64,000 bases of DNA from the NCBI GenBank assembly GCA_021234155.1, contig JAJEKV010000298.1, positions 1 to 64,000 on the forward strand, written 5' to 3'. This stretch comes from Isoetes taiwanensis. Lineage: Eukaryota; Streptophyta; Lycopodiopsida; Isoetales; Isoetaceae. Shown here in pieces: positions 1 through 10,618 of this stretch. The translations under genes were made by a program, and so were the position numbers. Numbering within the stretch: position 1 is the stretch's first letter; each line of letters starts with the position of its first letter. Below the pieces are notes generated by a model. It was not told the DNA's origin. It made no database searches and saw only the letters and a list, made by a program, of their open reading frames with translations.

Positions 1-62
1 AACAGACGGTTTATTCACTTGGAATTCAAAAAAACAAACAAAACTATTCACTTTAACCCTTA

Positions 63-128
63 ATCTCATCATATAATCTGAAACAAATGTCATCAATCTC
101 ATCATATAATCTGAAACAAATGTCATCA
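63..128. repeat. 33-bp perfect tandem duplication
   Basis: Two adjacent identical copies of a 33-bp unit starting ATCTCATCATATAATCTGAA lie at 63-95 and 96-128. Perfect identity suggests a recent slippage or duplication event. Confidence 0.9.
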
Positions 129-166
129 TGCATTAGCATTGTATAAAGAAACCTACGCCACCTGAA

Positions 167-247
167 GGTTTCTGGAAGAAACCTGGCGGCCACGGCGGCG
201 AGCAGCAGCGCCGCCCGAGGTTAGGTTTCTGGAAGAAACCTGGCGGC
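167..247. repeat. GC-rich short direct repeat
   Basis: GGTTTCTGGAAGAAACCTGG occurs at 167 and again at 224, each followed by CGGC. The unit itself contains an inverted repeat (GGTTTCT...AGAAACC), so it can form a small hairpin. A third partial GGTTTCT lies near 301. Confidence 0.7.
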
Positions 248-1899
248 ACCACGGCGGCGAGAGCGCGACAAGCGCCCGCCAGTTTTCTCTGGTGGCGTAA
301 GGTTTCTATCGTGGCCTACGGTCTGAAATTTCCCCATCTTGAACTTGAGCTGTGATGCTATTCTAATCTTTATTTCTAATCTTTGTTTCTCATCGAGTGC
401 AAGATTGGCGGGGAAGTAAAATATATCTCGCATTTGAAGAAAATATTGGAATGTTTTGCGGAAAGAGGTTGTAGGACTTACGGGTAGAGCTTAGGCTATG
501 GCATAGGGCATAAAAAATCGCCTCTGAGCTTATAGAACCATTGGCTCTGGAAGAGCCGGAAATATGGCTTCTAGCCGGGAAAAGCCGGCCCGAAATATGG
601 CCGTGGCGGAAATATGGCCATGCGAGTCTTTCATGGCGGGCGAGTTGGTCCCTTCGAGGAAAAAACCTAGGTAAGCCACGGGGCCCGTAAAAGCGAGACC
701 GAAAATCACCTTTAAAAAGCGAGAACTAAAATCATAGGAAATTTGGGGTCAGAGTGATCCGTACTAGTATGCTTTCGGGCAAACCTTTGCACGAAAAGGG
801 TAGTTTTCATTCTAACCCAATTCATCTTCATACAATATTAGTTCAATCTCGACCGTCGATAAAATAAATCTAAACCATCCAAATATTATGATAACTTAGC
901 ATAGTCTTCATGTCAATTTTCTCTAAGGTCCCATCATATAATGCTTCACAATGGTCTTCACAATGCGTGACGACCACTTAGGGCGCTTTCCCATGGGCTG
1001 AAATTCAAATTACTATAATTAAAATACCAACACAAATCCATCTGCCTAGCCTTCTTCCCAACCCTGCAGTTCTGCTAGTTATTTAGTTAGTTGATTAATT
1101 TGTATTAAACCCTAGAAATATCTCTTACTGAAATTCAATTTGTATATAAGAAAAAATTAAATTGAATTCTATCGTCCCACGAGAGGCGGATAAGCCTATG
1201 GGTCTCACACAAATAAACAAAGAATAAGCGGTCCTAAAAAAGTTAGTCTGAAGGGGTTTTGAGGGAAAAAATTTAACATTAATGAGCTTGTTGATGAACT
1301 ATACATTTGTGCATGTCAAACTAGTGAGGAGGGGCACAATTGAACTTGCATATCTAGTATCTCTTGAATATAAGATGTTAGTGTTCTTATAAAGGTGTGT
1401 TTATCATCACATGTAGCGGTTGGCTAGGGGTAACTAACTTGACATATCGTGCCCAGATAGGTGCAAATGTTGGACACATCTTCAATCACTCTCAGTTGGC
1501 AGCGTTAGTAGATCCAGTTTTCTCGCTCGTCCTAGGCCATTTGCCTGTGTCAATTCTAAGACAATGTACTCATATGCGAATGGACACAATTGATGTACAT
1601 TTTTTCATGGGAAAATGTGTTAAGTAGAGTTGTAGACCCTTTAATATGGTTTTTGTAGTACAATGTGTTTGTCAACCAAAGCATTGTTATCTTAAAACTT
1701 ACCTAGGAAACATATGTCCAGATATTGTTGTAGGCGAGTGTTGTTGTGTACTTGTATGCATCTCTATTCTTGCATATTTCATTTGGAGAATCAGATGGCT
1801 CGTTTCTCCTTCCAGCATATTTTAAGGCATTGTGAACCCATGGCCATTGTACAGACGAGGTTTAGAAGGCGTGAGTCTCCCATGCTTACCACTTTCTTG

Positions 1900-3600
1900 G
1901 TTTATTACGTGACATTCTAGTGCAGCTCTTTGAAGAGGAGAGAATCCAATTGTTAATAATCGTATTGACATAAAGTTCATCGACATTGCTTGTGCTCCAT
2001 TGAATAAGAAGAAGCTTCTCAATACTGTCAAGATTTATGTGTGTCGCTGAAATCTATTCAGCAATCGTTGGGGATGGCAAATAGACTGCAAAATATTGTA
2101 TCAATGCACGAATTCAGAAGGGTTTACAGATTCAGGTTTTATCCAAAAACTATCTGTGCTTATTACATGAAGCTACATGTCTTTGCTCAGGTGGACGTTT
2201 TCTTTCATCGTGTCGACACACATTTCCACTTGGTCGTGGTATTCGCTAGGATGCACTTTAGGACCATTCCTTTTCATAATTCGCAGAGGTGTTTAATCGC
2301 AATTGTTTACTATTGCGACAACGGAGGATCTCTTTCAGGGTCTCGCTATAAAGGATGGTACAAAAGAAGTTTGCAATTGATATGCAGATAACATGTTCCT
2401 CTTTTTGGTCTCTAATGTTGAGAATCTTGAAGTTGCAAAACTGCTCTTAGATACTTTCTCACTGGCTTCCCATGTGCTTGTGGGATGGCAGAAGTGTACA
2501 ATGGAAATTGGACACTCCGACTCCGACTCCGAGATGTATTCATGATTATCCATGGAAGTTGCTTGCTCATGGACAGCCACCAAGTTACATGGAATTCTAG
2601 TTGAAATTCATATTAGTGCTAGAGCTGCATGAGAAGAAAATATTAAGGTTTTAGAAAACATCTATTTTGGTGGTCTAGTGCAAAGTTGTCTCCTGCTGGT
2701 TGTATTACAGTAGCCAATGTCTACATAGTTTCCTTTTCATTTGGAGGCTCCTAAATGGTGGAGATGACTCTCCTGATCTATGCCAAACAATATCTTTGCG
2801 ATTGCATCTCTCTAGGCATGATTACAGTAAAACCAGTTCTGCCTTTGACAATGTTTCATCCTCTCCATCCTTTTCCATATGCTTCCTCTTTCCTTTGAGA
2901 ATTCCTTCGGGGATTATTGGCAGCGTGGATGCGGTCAAACATCTTTTTTGGTCATGTTCTTCTATTCATGCTCTACTAAGTATTCCATGGTGGTGGGCAT
3001 TAATGCCGCCAAACCTCTTAGCACCTATACTTGGTGCATCTATTTATGCCCTTGTATAGAGATGATGGATCCTAACAATTGTTGTCCTATTCAAGCATGA
3101 TATGAAGGTGGTCATCTCTTGTATTGGCCTGAGTTTCAGACAAAATTCCTACTCTTCCATTGAGATGTGTTTGGATAGGAGAAGGTAGCAGAGAACTTGC
3201 CTCTTATGATGGAGGTTGGTATCATGGAAAAGGGTACCTTAAGGTTGTGTGAGGATATTCACAAAGGCAAGCACCGTCTCAACTCCATATGTCATCTCTT
3301 CTTAGCTCCACTGCCTCTCCCACTGCCAAATAGATGGCAATTGCAGATTTCACAACCCAATTGAATTCATATATATGACATTGTCTTTGGAATAAGTTGC
3401 TCCAATCCAAAGTTTCAGTACTTTGGTGGCGAATTATGATTATACATAGGTGCATGCGTGTTAATGTCCTACAACATTGTTATAACCTTCGCGTCACTGC
3501 AATATGCCTGCTTTGCCCTTTAGATGCTGAGATGGTTGAACATTACCTCTTTGCATATCCAAAAGTTCAACCCACATGGTCTTGGCTATAAAGTTTATTT
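1900..3600 (+). pseudogene. Degenerate LINE (L1-type) ORF2 with reverse transcriptase remnants
   Basis: Plus-strand translations in shifting frames match the order of a plant LINE reverse transcriptase. First comes a segment like RGIR-x-DAL...FAEVFNRNCLL (about 2230-2310), the equivalent of the RGIRQGDPLSPFLF...AEVFNR block. Next is YADNMFLFLVSN at about 2377-2415, where the catalytic YADD has become YADN. It is followed by a block like LEVAKLLLDTFSLASHVLVGWQKC, which is the conserved region after YADD. The finger-like zf-RVT tail follows at 3397-3591. Stops and frameshifts separate all blocks, so the copy is dead. The 5' boundary and any endonuclease domain are not recognisable. Family placement comes from motif recall, not a search. 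Confidence 0.75.
3397..3591 (+). pseudogene. LINE zf-RVT (reverse-transcriptase zinc-binding) domain remnant
   Basis: A 64-codon frame encodes VSVLWWRIMIIHRC, then LCPLDAEMVEHYLFAYP near its end. This matches the plant LINE zf-RVT pattern (W-x-x-L...CPLC...ET-x-EHLFF-x-CP...W). The usual second cysteine of CPLC is replaced and the last CP has become YP, so zinc binding is probably lost. It sits about 1 kb downstream of the YADN box, as expected for the same element. Confidence 0.6.
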
Positions 3601-4087
3601 AACAGTACATTGAATAGCCAATGTGCTCTTGGCTAACTATTTATATGCATGGATCTCAGCTAGTTCTCACATGGTCAATCTGAGAGCATCGTCTCCCATG
3701 GCATTTACTAATCTGCTCGTGGTGTTATTGATGTAGCCCAATCTAAGATGCTAATGGCTTATAAGATAGAAGCACAAAAGGATGGATGAAAAAAAGTGCA
3801 CCTTTTATATATTTTCTTATTCAAAATGTCGATAATATTTTAGGAGTTATTATCACACGTTCATTAATTATTGGGGTTGGGTAAGAAATTTTGAAAATAA
3901 ACATTGGAGGGATTTGAATTTTCCTATTGCTCCTCCCGCTCGCAATAGCCCAAGTTGTCTCTGAGATCAAGCACTTAGCTCTCTACAAATCGAAATGCTT
4001 CTTGTGGTTGATCTTCGTCGAGTCTGAATTCGATCGTAGCATCATGATGGAAGCCCCAAACTCGGACTTCACCACAAAAATTTCCAT
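3601..4087 (+). other. Sequence between LINE remnant and copia element
   Basis: No gene is recognised. The last about 130 bases before the copia insertion, joined across the target duplication to 11188 onward, give an open proline/lysine-rich frame, so the copia element may have landed in a coding exon. The product cannot be named. Confidence 0.3.
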
Positions 4088-4092
4088 GTTTG
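4088..4092. repeat. Target-site duplication GTTTG, left copy
   Basis: GTTTG directly precedes the left LTR and is repeated exactly at 11183-11187 after the right LTR. A 5-bp duplication is the normal product of Ty1/copia integration, and a perfect match says the two LTRs belong to one insertion. Confidence 0.92.
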
Positions 4093-4654
4093 TGAAGAAA
4101 AATAATGGCTCAAATGCAAGATCTTCAACTTAATTAATCATGAACTACAAGCAAATATTAAGCATAACAATGCAAACAACCAATGAAGTTAAAATATAAC
4201 AATATAATAACTTCGATTGAACTCCCAATGGTGTGAATTATTGAACTATTATGCAAATAGCCAAACTGACCCAAGCCTCAACCTAGATGGGCTATGCACG
4301 AACACCATATCTGTTTCTTTCATTTTACAACTTCTTTTATAGGGCCAAACCCGGCCCGGTAGCGCGGATTGGCCGATAAGGAGCCAAGCTCGGCCGCTTG
4401 AATGATCTGCGGACTTGCCAATTTCAAGTGCAGATTCCCTCCAATATGAACTATGGCTTCGTTCTTCTCTAATATTTCATAAGTTAAATATTCAATGGTC
4501 AATGACTTACCTTATCGAAATATTAACCATGATGACATTTCTTTAAACGACTTCACCTTAAGAATTTAACTCACCTTTAGGTTTGCATCAAGCATAATAT
4601 GTCTGCTTCAATTTCTCTTGATCTCTCCAACATTTAGCATGATCATTTCTCACA
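4093..4654 (-). repeat. Copia 3' LTR
   Basis: TG...CA-bounded repeat of 562 bp matching 10619-11182. The main differences from the 5' LTR lie at about 4210-4280 and 4340-4375, many at CG sites. A 60-codon minus-strand ORF beginning MTIEYLTYEILEKNE is shared by both LTRs but looks incidental. Confidence 0.93.
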
Positions 4655-4664
4655 TTCCCCTTTC
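4655..4664 (-). promoter_or_regulatory. Polypurine tract of the copia element
   Basis: On the minus strand the sequence GAAAGGGGAA lies immediately before the 3' LTR. A purine run in this position primes plus-strand DNA synthesis in LTR elements. Confidence 0.8.
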
Positions 4665-4739
4665 ATGCTAAATCTGATTTCTGTTATCAAGCTGCTTCAA
4701 CATTAAGAACTTATTATGCAGAATAATTATCAGAGATAA

Positions 4740-4866
4740 AGGAAGATAAAATCCTTGAGCATGCTTATCTGAGTTAAGGAAGATAAAATCCTTCAACTCT
4801 TGTCATGTGTAACAGGGAAGATAAAATCCCTCTTCTCATGTGTAACAGGGAAGATAAAATCCCTTG
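4740..4866. repeat. Tandem GGGAAGATAAAATCC repeats in copia 3' untranslated region
   Basis: Four copies of (A/G)GGAAGATAAAATCC occur between the RNase H tail and the PPT. The last two sit in a direct duplication of about 33 bp containing TCATGTGTAACAGGGAAGAT. They lie outside the coding region. Confidence 0.8.
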
Positions 4867-4914
4867 TTAAATTTCTGACTCCTCCTGTAACTCTGCTAGT
4901 ATTCCCAACTCTGC

Positions 4915-5302
4915 TAGTATTCCCAGACTTTGTTTGAATTTTGAAAACTTGGCTTCTGATAAACTTTTAGTCAATATGTCTGTTGTTTGCTCATTTGTGT
5001 TTATGTACTCCACTGGCTATGATTCCTTTTGCAACCAAATCCCTGACAAAGTGAATATGCAGTTCTATATGTTTGGTCCTCTGATGTAGCACTGGATTCT
5101 TAGTAATAGCAATACAACTCATGCTGTCTGAATACAATATGGTTGGTTCGCTCTGATAAATCTGCAACTCTTCTAGCAGACGTCTAACCCATGCTATTTC
5201 CTTAGCAGCCAAAGAAGTAGAATTATATTCTGCTTCAGCTGTGGACATTGCCACACAAGATTGTTTTTTGCTTTTCCAAGCAACTGTTGCTCCACCTATC
5301 AT
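4915..5302 (-). pseudogene. Copia RNase H domain, frameshifted
   Basis: The main frame (4991-5302) encodes [20 protein letters not shown], then [32 protein letters not shown] and [12 protein letters not shown], the conserved copia RNase H blocks with acidic residues in AEAEY and SDS. Two frameshifts break it. One near 5320 separates it from the RT frame ending DADWGSD; the alternative frame there reads SRKSTSGYC. One near 5015 moves the tail [20 protein letters not shown] into another frame. The domain would cleave RNA of RNA/DNA hybrids during reverse transcription. Confidence 0.9.
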
Positions 5303-6660
5303 CAGACAATACCCAGATGTTGATTTTCTAGAATCATGTCACTTCCCCAATCTGCATCTGCATACCCTGTCAGTGTTAGATTGCTATTGCTAAATGTCAA
5401 GCCATGTGTTTGTGTATATTTTAGATATCTGAGTACCCTTTTTGCTGCTGCCCAATGCTGGTAACCTGGATTGTTTGTAAACCTGCTTAACAAACTCACA
5501 GTGAATGATATATCTGGCCTGGTACTATTTGATACAAAAAGCAAACATCCTATCAATTCCCTATATGGTACTCTTTCCATATGTTCTTGTTCAGCAGAGG
5601 TTTTTGGACTCATGTCTGAAGACAATTTAAGCCCTTGTACTATTGGAGTTTTTGATGCTTTGCAATCTGCCATATTAAACCTTTTTAGCATACCTTCAAT
5701 ATTTCCTTTTTGTGTAATGGTCAGCCTTTTGCCATGGATATCTCTGCTTACTTCCATTCCTAGAAATTTTTTCAACTGCCCAAGGTCTGTCATTTGAAAT
5801 TTGTTCTTAAGAATCTGTTTGCAGTACTCTAATATTTCTGGATCACTTGGAACCATAATATTATCATCTACATACAATGCAATAATGCAAAATTGTTCTC
5901 CTCTGGTAAAAATATAAATGTTTCCATCATTTAAGAATTTCTTGAAACCCTGTTCTTGCAGATACTTATCAATACAATTGTACCACATCCTTGGGGACTG
6001 TTTTAACCCATAGACTGCTCGTTTAAGTTTCCATACCATGCCTTCTTGTTTTACTTCAAAGCCACAAGCTTGTTTCATGTAAACTTCATCATCAAGCTCA
6101 GCATTTAGGAATGCAGTACTAACATCCATGTGATGAATCTCCAAACAATTTGCATTTGCAAAAGCTAAAAGAATTCTTATGCTTGTCAACTTGACTATTG
6201 GAGAAAATGTCTCTTCATAATCCATTCCTTTCCTTTGTGTGAATCCCTGTGCCACAAGACGAGCTTTGAACTTTAATTCACCATTTAAACCTGTTTTTAG
6301 TTTATAGATCCATTTGCTTCCAATAATATTTTTGCCCTTTGGTCTCTCCACTACATCATATGTATTTGTTCTTGCAAATGCTTGCATTTCTTCCAACATG
6401 GCTTGCTTCCATTCTTTTGAATTTTCTGATTTGATTGCTTCTTCATAACTTAGAGGTATAGTAGGCTCAAGTAATGCAAGAACATAATTAATGTCAACTG
6501 CCTCTTTATTTATTCTTCTGCTTTTGCCAATATCTGTTCTTCCATATTCTGCTGTGTCAATGTTCAATTGCTCCCTAAGTTTCTCTATTTCTGTTTTTCT
6601 TCTTCCTTTATCCTTTGTTAAGATCTGTTTTTCCTTTTGAATAACCTCAGCATTATGATC
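5302..6660 (-). pseudogene. Copia reverse transcriptase domain
   Basis: A 421-codon open frame (5302-6567) holds a full copia RT. It has KARLVAQGFTQRKGMDYEET at residues 101-120, then FSPIVKLTSIRILLA, LKRAVYGLKQSPRMWY and the catalytic YVDD at residues 232-235. DLGQLKKFLGMEV and RPDISFTVSLLSRFTNNP follow. The frame stays open upstream to about 6675 through an acidic linker (EDKDHNAEVIQKEKQ), so the first codon called here is not a real start; the domain is part of a gag-pol polyprotein. It is cut off from integrase by the insertion at 6670-8690 and shifted at its 3' end near 5320. Confidence 0.92.
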
Positions 6661-6669
6661 TTTATCTTC

Positions 6670-8690
6670 TCCTACGTTGGGGAAATTCCCCGGAAGTCTA
6701 TTTTGCTACCGTCCAGGTGGACGAAAACTCCGTCCTATGTGGCAATCCGCCAGTTCTTTGCCGTAAATTTTTGCCCATTTTGGTTTCTCCGCCCACAAGA
6801 GCGATTGGGCGGCATTTATGGCTTCTTTTCGGCCTTGATTTCTTAGAGGATTCTCTAAGAATCCGTTTTTACCAAGGCGCCATGGCATGGCAGGTCTTCT
6901 TTAAGAATCATTTTTGAAGACAAGGCAAGTACTTGTGTTTCTCTTTAAAATCTTTATTCGATCTCTTTTTTTTCTAGATGATGGATTCATGAACACTGCA
7001 TCTACAAACAACAATAGCAGCAACAATCATGGTATGAAAATCTTGTACTTTCTTCATTCCTTGGGCTTTAGATTTTATGGAAGTTACGTTATCAGCGGCT
7101 TTGTTCTTCTTTGGATTCTAATGCATGGATACTTCATATTTGTTACGGTCATGCATTTCGGCCTTGTTCGAGGCGATATTTCTTAAAAGTTAATAGGTTT
7201 TGGGCTATGATTAAGCCTTGCACTAGCTTTCTATTTGGCGTGAAGATCTGCAGATCTAACCTTTCCATTATCTTTTTCAAAATTTTCGTATACATCCAAA
7301 ATTTTGCTTTGCTTTCTTTCGGTTCTTGCGACCTCGGCGGTCTAGAAAGCTCCCCGGATATCATGGTGCATTTCTGTATTATCTTTCTTTCTTGTTTCTT
7401 AAATTTTTCCCTTGATCTCCTCGTTTGTTGCATAAAATTTGAAGGTTGGGTTCTAGTTGTTCTTCTTTTTAACTTGTTTGTTGCATGGCGCTCATCTATT
7501 TCAATTTGTTATTTTAGAATTCTAAAGAGCAGCACCTCAACTTCACTTTTTTCGTCTGGAGTTAATAATTCTTTATCACTATCTTATATAAGCATAATTG
7601 GGATGCCATTCCTGTTTATGCTATTAATTTTCACTAGCTCCTTCAACTCTTGCGGTATCTTTGCTATATTTATAACTTCTAATGATGGTATATGGCGGAT
7701 GAGTTAAGGACCCATATTATTACATGGCTCTTCATCTTTTGCCATTTCATGTGTTATAGATGCAGCACAATTTTTTTTTCCTGAGGTCTGCGTCAAATGG
7801 GGTATGCCTACCAGTTTAATCAAGTTTTTGGCATTTCTTTTAGATGAATCTTCCACCTTATATTCTAGTGCATAGGAGACTTCGCTAGGAGACTTGTTAC
7901 TTTGGCAAAGGATTGTCTATGCTTTTGGCATAGAAATATGAAATACAATGGTGATGACGGTCGTTTCCTCGGGGCAGTACAAAACATTGTTTTTGATATC
8001 CCTAAAGTATCGACTTTGGATCCTCCATCTTCTTGGTACCCATGCATGGGAAAAGATTTCATTCTCTTTATTTTTGTTGTTTAATATAGAGATTGATCTT
8101 ATGCTTTTCTATCTAAAAAATGGTATGCTCTGAATTTTGAAATAGTGTTTTTTGTTCAATTTGGATAAGCTTTAAAATAAGGTTTAATCTGTCTTTTTAT
8201 CATGGTGTGCACTATCGATCCTATTGAGTATTGGGAATAGTTTGATGCTATTGGGGTTCAAATCCTCATACTCTAATTTAACTTATATTTTAAATTATGT
8301 GGCGATTGCAAGTATTATGGCGATTACAAGTAAAAGTCTTTGGAAGATGGAACCAACTAATAAGAAAACTATACAAATTCTAGTGCATGTTCGGTTTGGA
8401 TATTAGGCGTAGGAAGCTTAGGATGAATATTGTAAATTCGAATGCTTTGAAACTTAGTAGGAATTTTTCCTATAAAGAAGAAAAGTTTCCCCAACGATCT
8501 TCTCCTTCTTTGCATTCGTTCTTGCTCCTCAAATTCCCCTTGCATTATTTGACCTTCTGCTTTCGGTTTCCCCTTCCATTGTTTGGCCACGCATATCATT
8601 TTCCACTTGCTCATCATCGATTCACATGCTTCTATATTACGGCGCACATTCTGGGCGGATTATCTCTTTCCCCTTTTGACTCAATGATCC
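6670..8690. other. Unidentified ~2-kb insert splitting copia pol
   Basis: Copia integrase sequence stops near 8700 (reading RDVIFDETCVYKN on the minus strand) and the pre-RT linker resumes near 6675. The intervening 2 kb has no copia similarity. I found no clear TIRs, LTRs or poly-A tail, and no certain target duplication (ATGATC lies near both edges but the fit is loose). The plus strand is pyrimidine-rich with short minus-strand frames. One frame (6706-6888) runs in register with the linker apart from one stop and includes AEKPKWAKIYGKELADCHIG. It could be a captured host fragment or a non-autonomous transposon. Confidence 0.5.
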
Positions 8691-8699
8691 TTGGAATGA

Positions 8700-8945
8700 T
8701 GTTCCTGTTTTTGTAAACACAAGTTTCATCGAATATAACATCTCTACTTATTAGAATTTGCCTTTTATTTGCATCAAACAATCTATATCCTTTGAATTTT
8801 CGTCATAGCACGCAGGTAACATTTGATTGATTTTGTCATCAAGTTTCTTCCTCATTTCTTTTGGTACATGCACATATGCAACACATCCATAGGTTTTGAA
8901 CATTTCATAGGTAGGTTTATGTCCATTCCACATTTTTCTTAAGAG
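8700..8945 (-). pseudogene. Copia integrase C-terminal segment, frameshifted
   Basis: The minus strand reads MWNGHKPTYEMFKTYGCVAY, then VHVPKEMRKKLDDK and CYDENSK. A frameshift near 8800 continues as GYRLFDANKRQILISRDVIF. This is the standard copia integrase tail (W-x-G-x-K-P...FGCVAYVH...GYRLFD...SRDVVFDE). It lies just downstream of the integrase core, separated by a frameshift near 8950. Confidence 0.85.
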
Positions 8946-8953
8946 TCAAACCT

Positions 8954-10006
8954 TTAATGGATTTGAGGAAGTTTATTTTGGATCATTACTGCAGTCTTTA
9001 CTGCCTCATCCCACAAGTAATTTGGCATCCCTGATTGCTTAAGCATAGATCTGACAGCATCTAGAATTGTTCTGTTCTTTCTCTCAGCAATTCCGTTCTG
9101 TTGAGTATATCTACATGTCAATTGTCTTCTTATCCCTTTGTCTTTGCAGTATTTGTTGAATTCTCCTGACAAATACTCTCCACCCCTATCAGACCTAATA
9201 CATTTGATCTTTCTCCAAGTTTCTCGTTCAACCTCTTGCTCAAATATTTTATATGCATCAAATGCTTGATCTTTGTGTCTGAGAATGTAACATTTTGTTT
9301 TCCTTGAGAAATCATCAATGAAAGTAATAAAAAATCTTTTCCCTGTCAAGCTTGTAATATTGATAGGCCCACATAAATCTGTGTGGATAAGATCTAAAAT
9401 CCCTCGTGCTCTTTTAGTAGACTTCTTAAAGCTAAGTCTGGTATATTTCCCTAGTATACATCCTTCACAAATAAAGTTTTCAAGTTTTTCCTTTTCTGCA
9501 ACAATCATGCCTTTCTTAATCATATAGTTTAAGTTATTGACATGAGTATGTCCTAGCCTCTCGTGCCATTGTCTTATTGATAGCAAACCTGTAAAGTTTA
9601 TTGATCCTTCTCTACTTGCTTTGTCAAGAGTAAACAAGTTTCCAAATCTTTTTGCAATAAATTTCAATTCATCATTAAGAAAGATGTTACAATGTTGTTT
9701 TTCAAAACAGATCTTGTAGCCTAAATCCACAAGCTGGCTAACAGAAATTAAATTCCTCACAATAGAGGGCACACAAAGCACATTTTTGAGTTCAACTGGT
9801 TGACCATTTAGATCATAGATTTCTAACAGTCCTGACTCCTCCACTTGCTGCAAGTTCCCATCTCCAAGCTGAATGTAACTGGATGTACTTCTTGTTTTCT
9901 CCTTAAGATCACTTCCATCTTTAATTACGCATCTTTCAGCTCCCGAATCTAACACAAATAGATCACACTTTCCTTTAGTATCACTGACATTTAGGGTCTG
10001 ATGCAA
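8954..10006 (-). pseudogene. Copia protease and integrase core
   Basis: This 350-codon open frame is the longest undamaged part of pol. Protease: LFVLDSGAERCVI with DSGA at residues 20-23. Integrase: a GAG-pre-integrase zinc site with H148, H153, C180 and C183 (QWHERLGH...CEGC), then the catalytic triad D210 (HTDLCGP), D273 (RSDRGGEY) and E308 (QNGIAERKN). The D273-E308 spacing gives the normal D35E arrangement. The frame is continuous upstream into gag to the stop at 10298, so no separate start is implied. Catalytic residues look intact, but the tail is frameshifted. Confidence 0.95.
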
Positions 10007-10604
10007 ATCAGAATTTTGAATTACCTCAGTATTTTCGTCTACTTCCTCTATGTCTTCATTGTTTACTTCCTTAGTTAGGTTGACTCTTGCAACATTCCTT
10101 CCCCTTCCTCTTCCTCTATTGTTAAACCTTGCTTTGGATTCATCTCTGAATTCTCCTCTTCCTCTGCCCTTTGCAAAATTCTTGGGACTAGAACAATTTG
10201 CTGCTTGATGTCCTAAACCTTCACAATTATAGCATCTGTTTTCTCTTGAAAGCTTGGGACAGTTATGTTTTAGATGGCCATAGTTATTGCAATGATATCA
10301 AGGACCTATTTTCTTATCATTAACTTTCCCTTTTCCAGCATAAAGAATTTCTGAGTGTTCTTCATGTTCTTTTATAATGAGTTTCTGTTCTAACTCAGTT
10401 CTTACCATTAATTCTGCTTTCTCCCTGTTTTTTGCAACATTTCTCACCAAAGTGGATAACTGCTCATAACTGGAAAAAGCCCTTGCAATTGTCATTACTT
10501 GATGATCATTTGTTATGGTCACCCCAGCTGCCTCCAAGTCTGCTATGAGATTATCAAATCTCTGAAAAAATTCAGTCACATCATCCTTTTCATTATACCT
10601 TAAT
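10007..10604 (-). pseudogene. Copia gag, N-terminally truncated with nonsense mutation
   Basis: The minus strand from about 10600 reads RYNEKDDVTEFFQRFDNLIA and continues through VTITNDHQVMTIARAFSSYE, the C-terminal half of a UBN2-type gag. The usual first 100 or so residues and the leader are missing, because gag sequence begins directly at the primer-binding site. A TGA at 10298-10300 falls exactly where the first cysteine of the first CCHC knuckle should be (followed by YHCNNYGHLKHNC). The second knuckle, CYNCEGLGHQAANC, is intact and is followed by an RGRG-rich basic stretch. Downstream of the stop the frame is open into protease. Confidence 0.9.
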
Positions 10605-10616
10605 GATCTGATACCA
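10605..10616 (-). promoter_or_regulatory. Primer-binding site, initiator Met tRNA type
   Basis: On the minus strand TGGTATCAGATC lies two bases inside the 5' LTR. It differs by one base from TGGTATCAGAGC, the complement of the plant initiator tRNA-Met 3' end used by most copia elements. Confidence 0.88.
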
Positions 10617-10618
10617 AA

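Larger units (their letters stand above)
1..1396. other. Non-coding stretch with small repeats
   Basis: I see no supportable gene here. A minus-strand open frame near 221-433 is short, low in complexity and runs through the GC-rich repeat at 167-247, so I do not call it. Around 550-625 the string GAAATATGGC recurs three times within GC-rich sequence. The rest is AT-rich and unremarkable. Confidence 0.5.

Noticed and set aside
221-433. 70-codon minus-strand ORF near the window start
   Set aside because: It crosses a GC-rich duplicated hairpin and shows no domain or coding signature.
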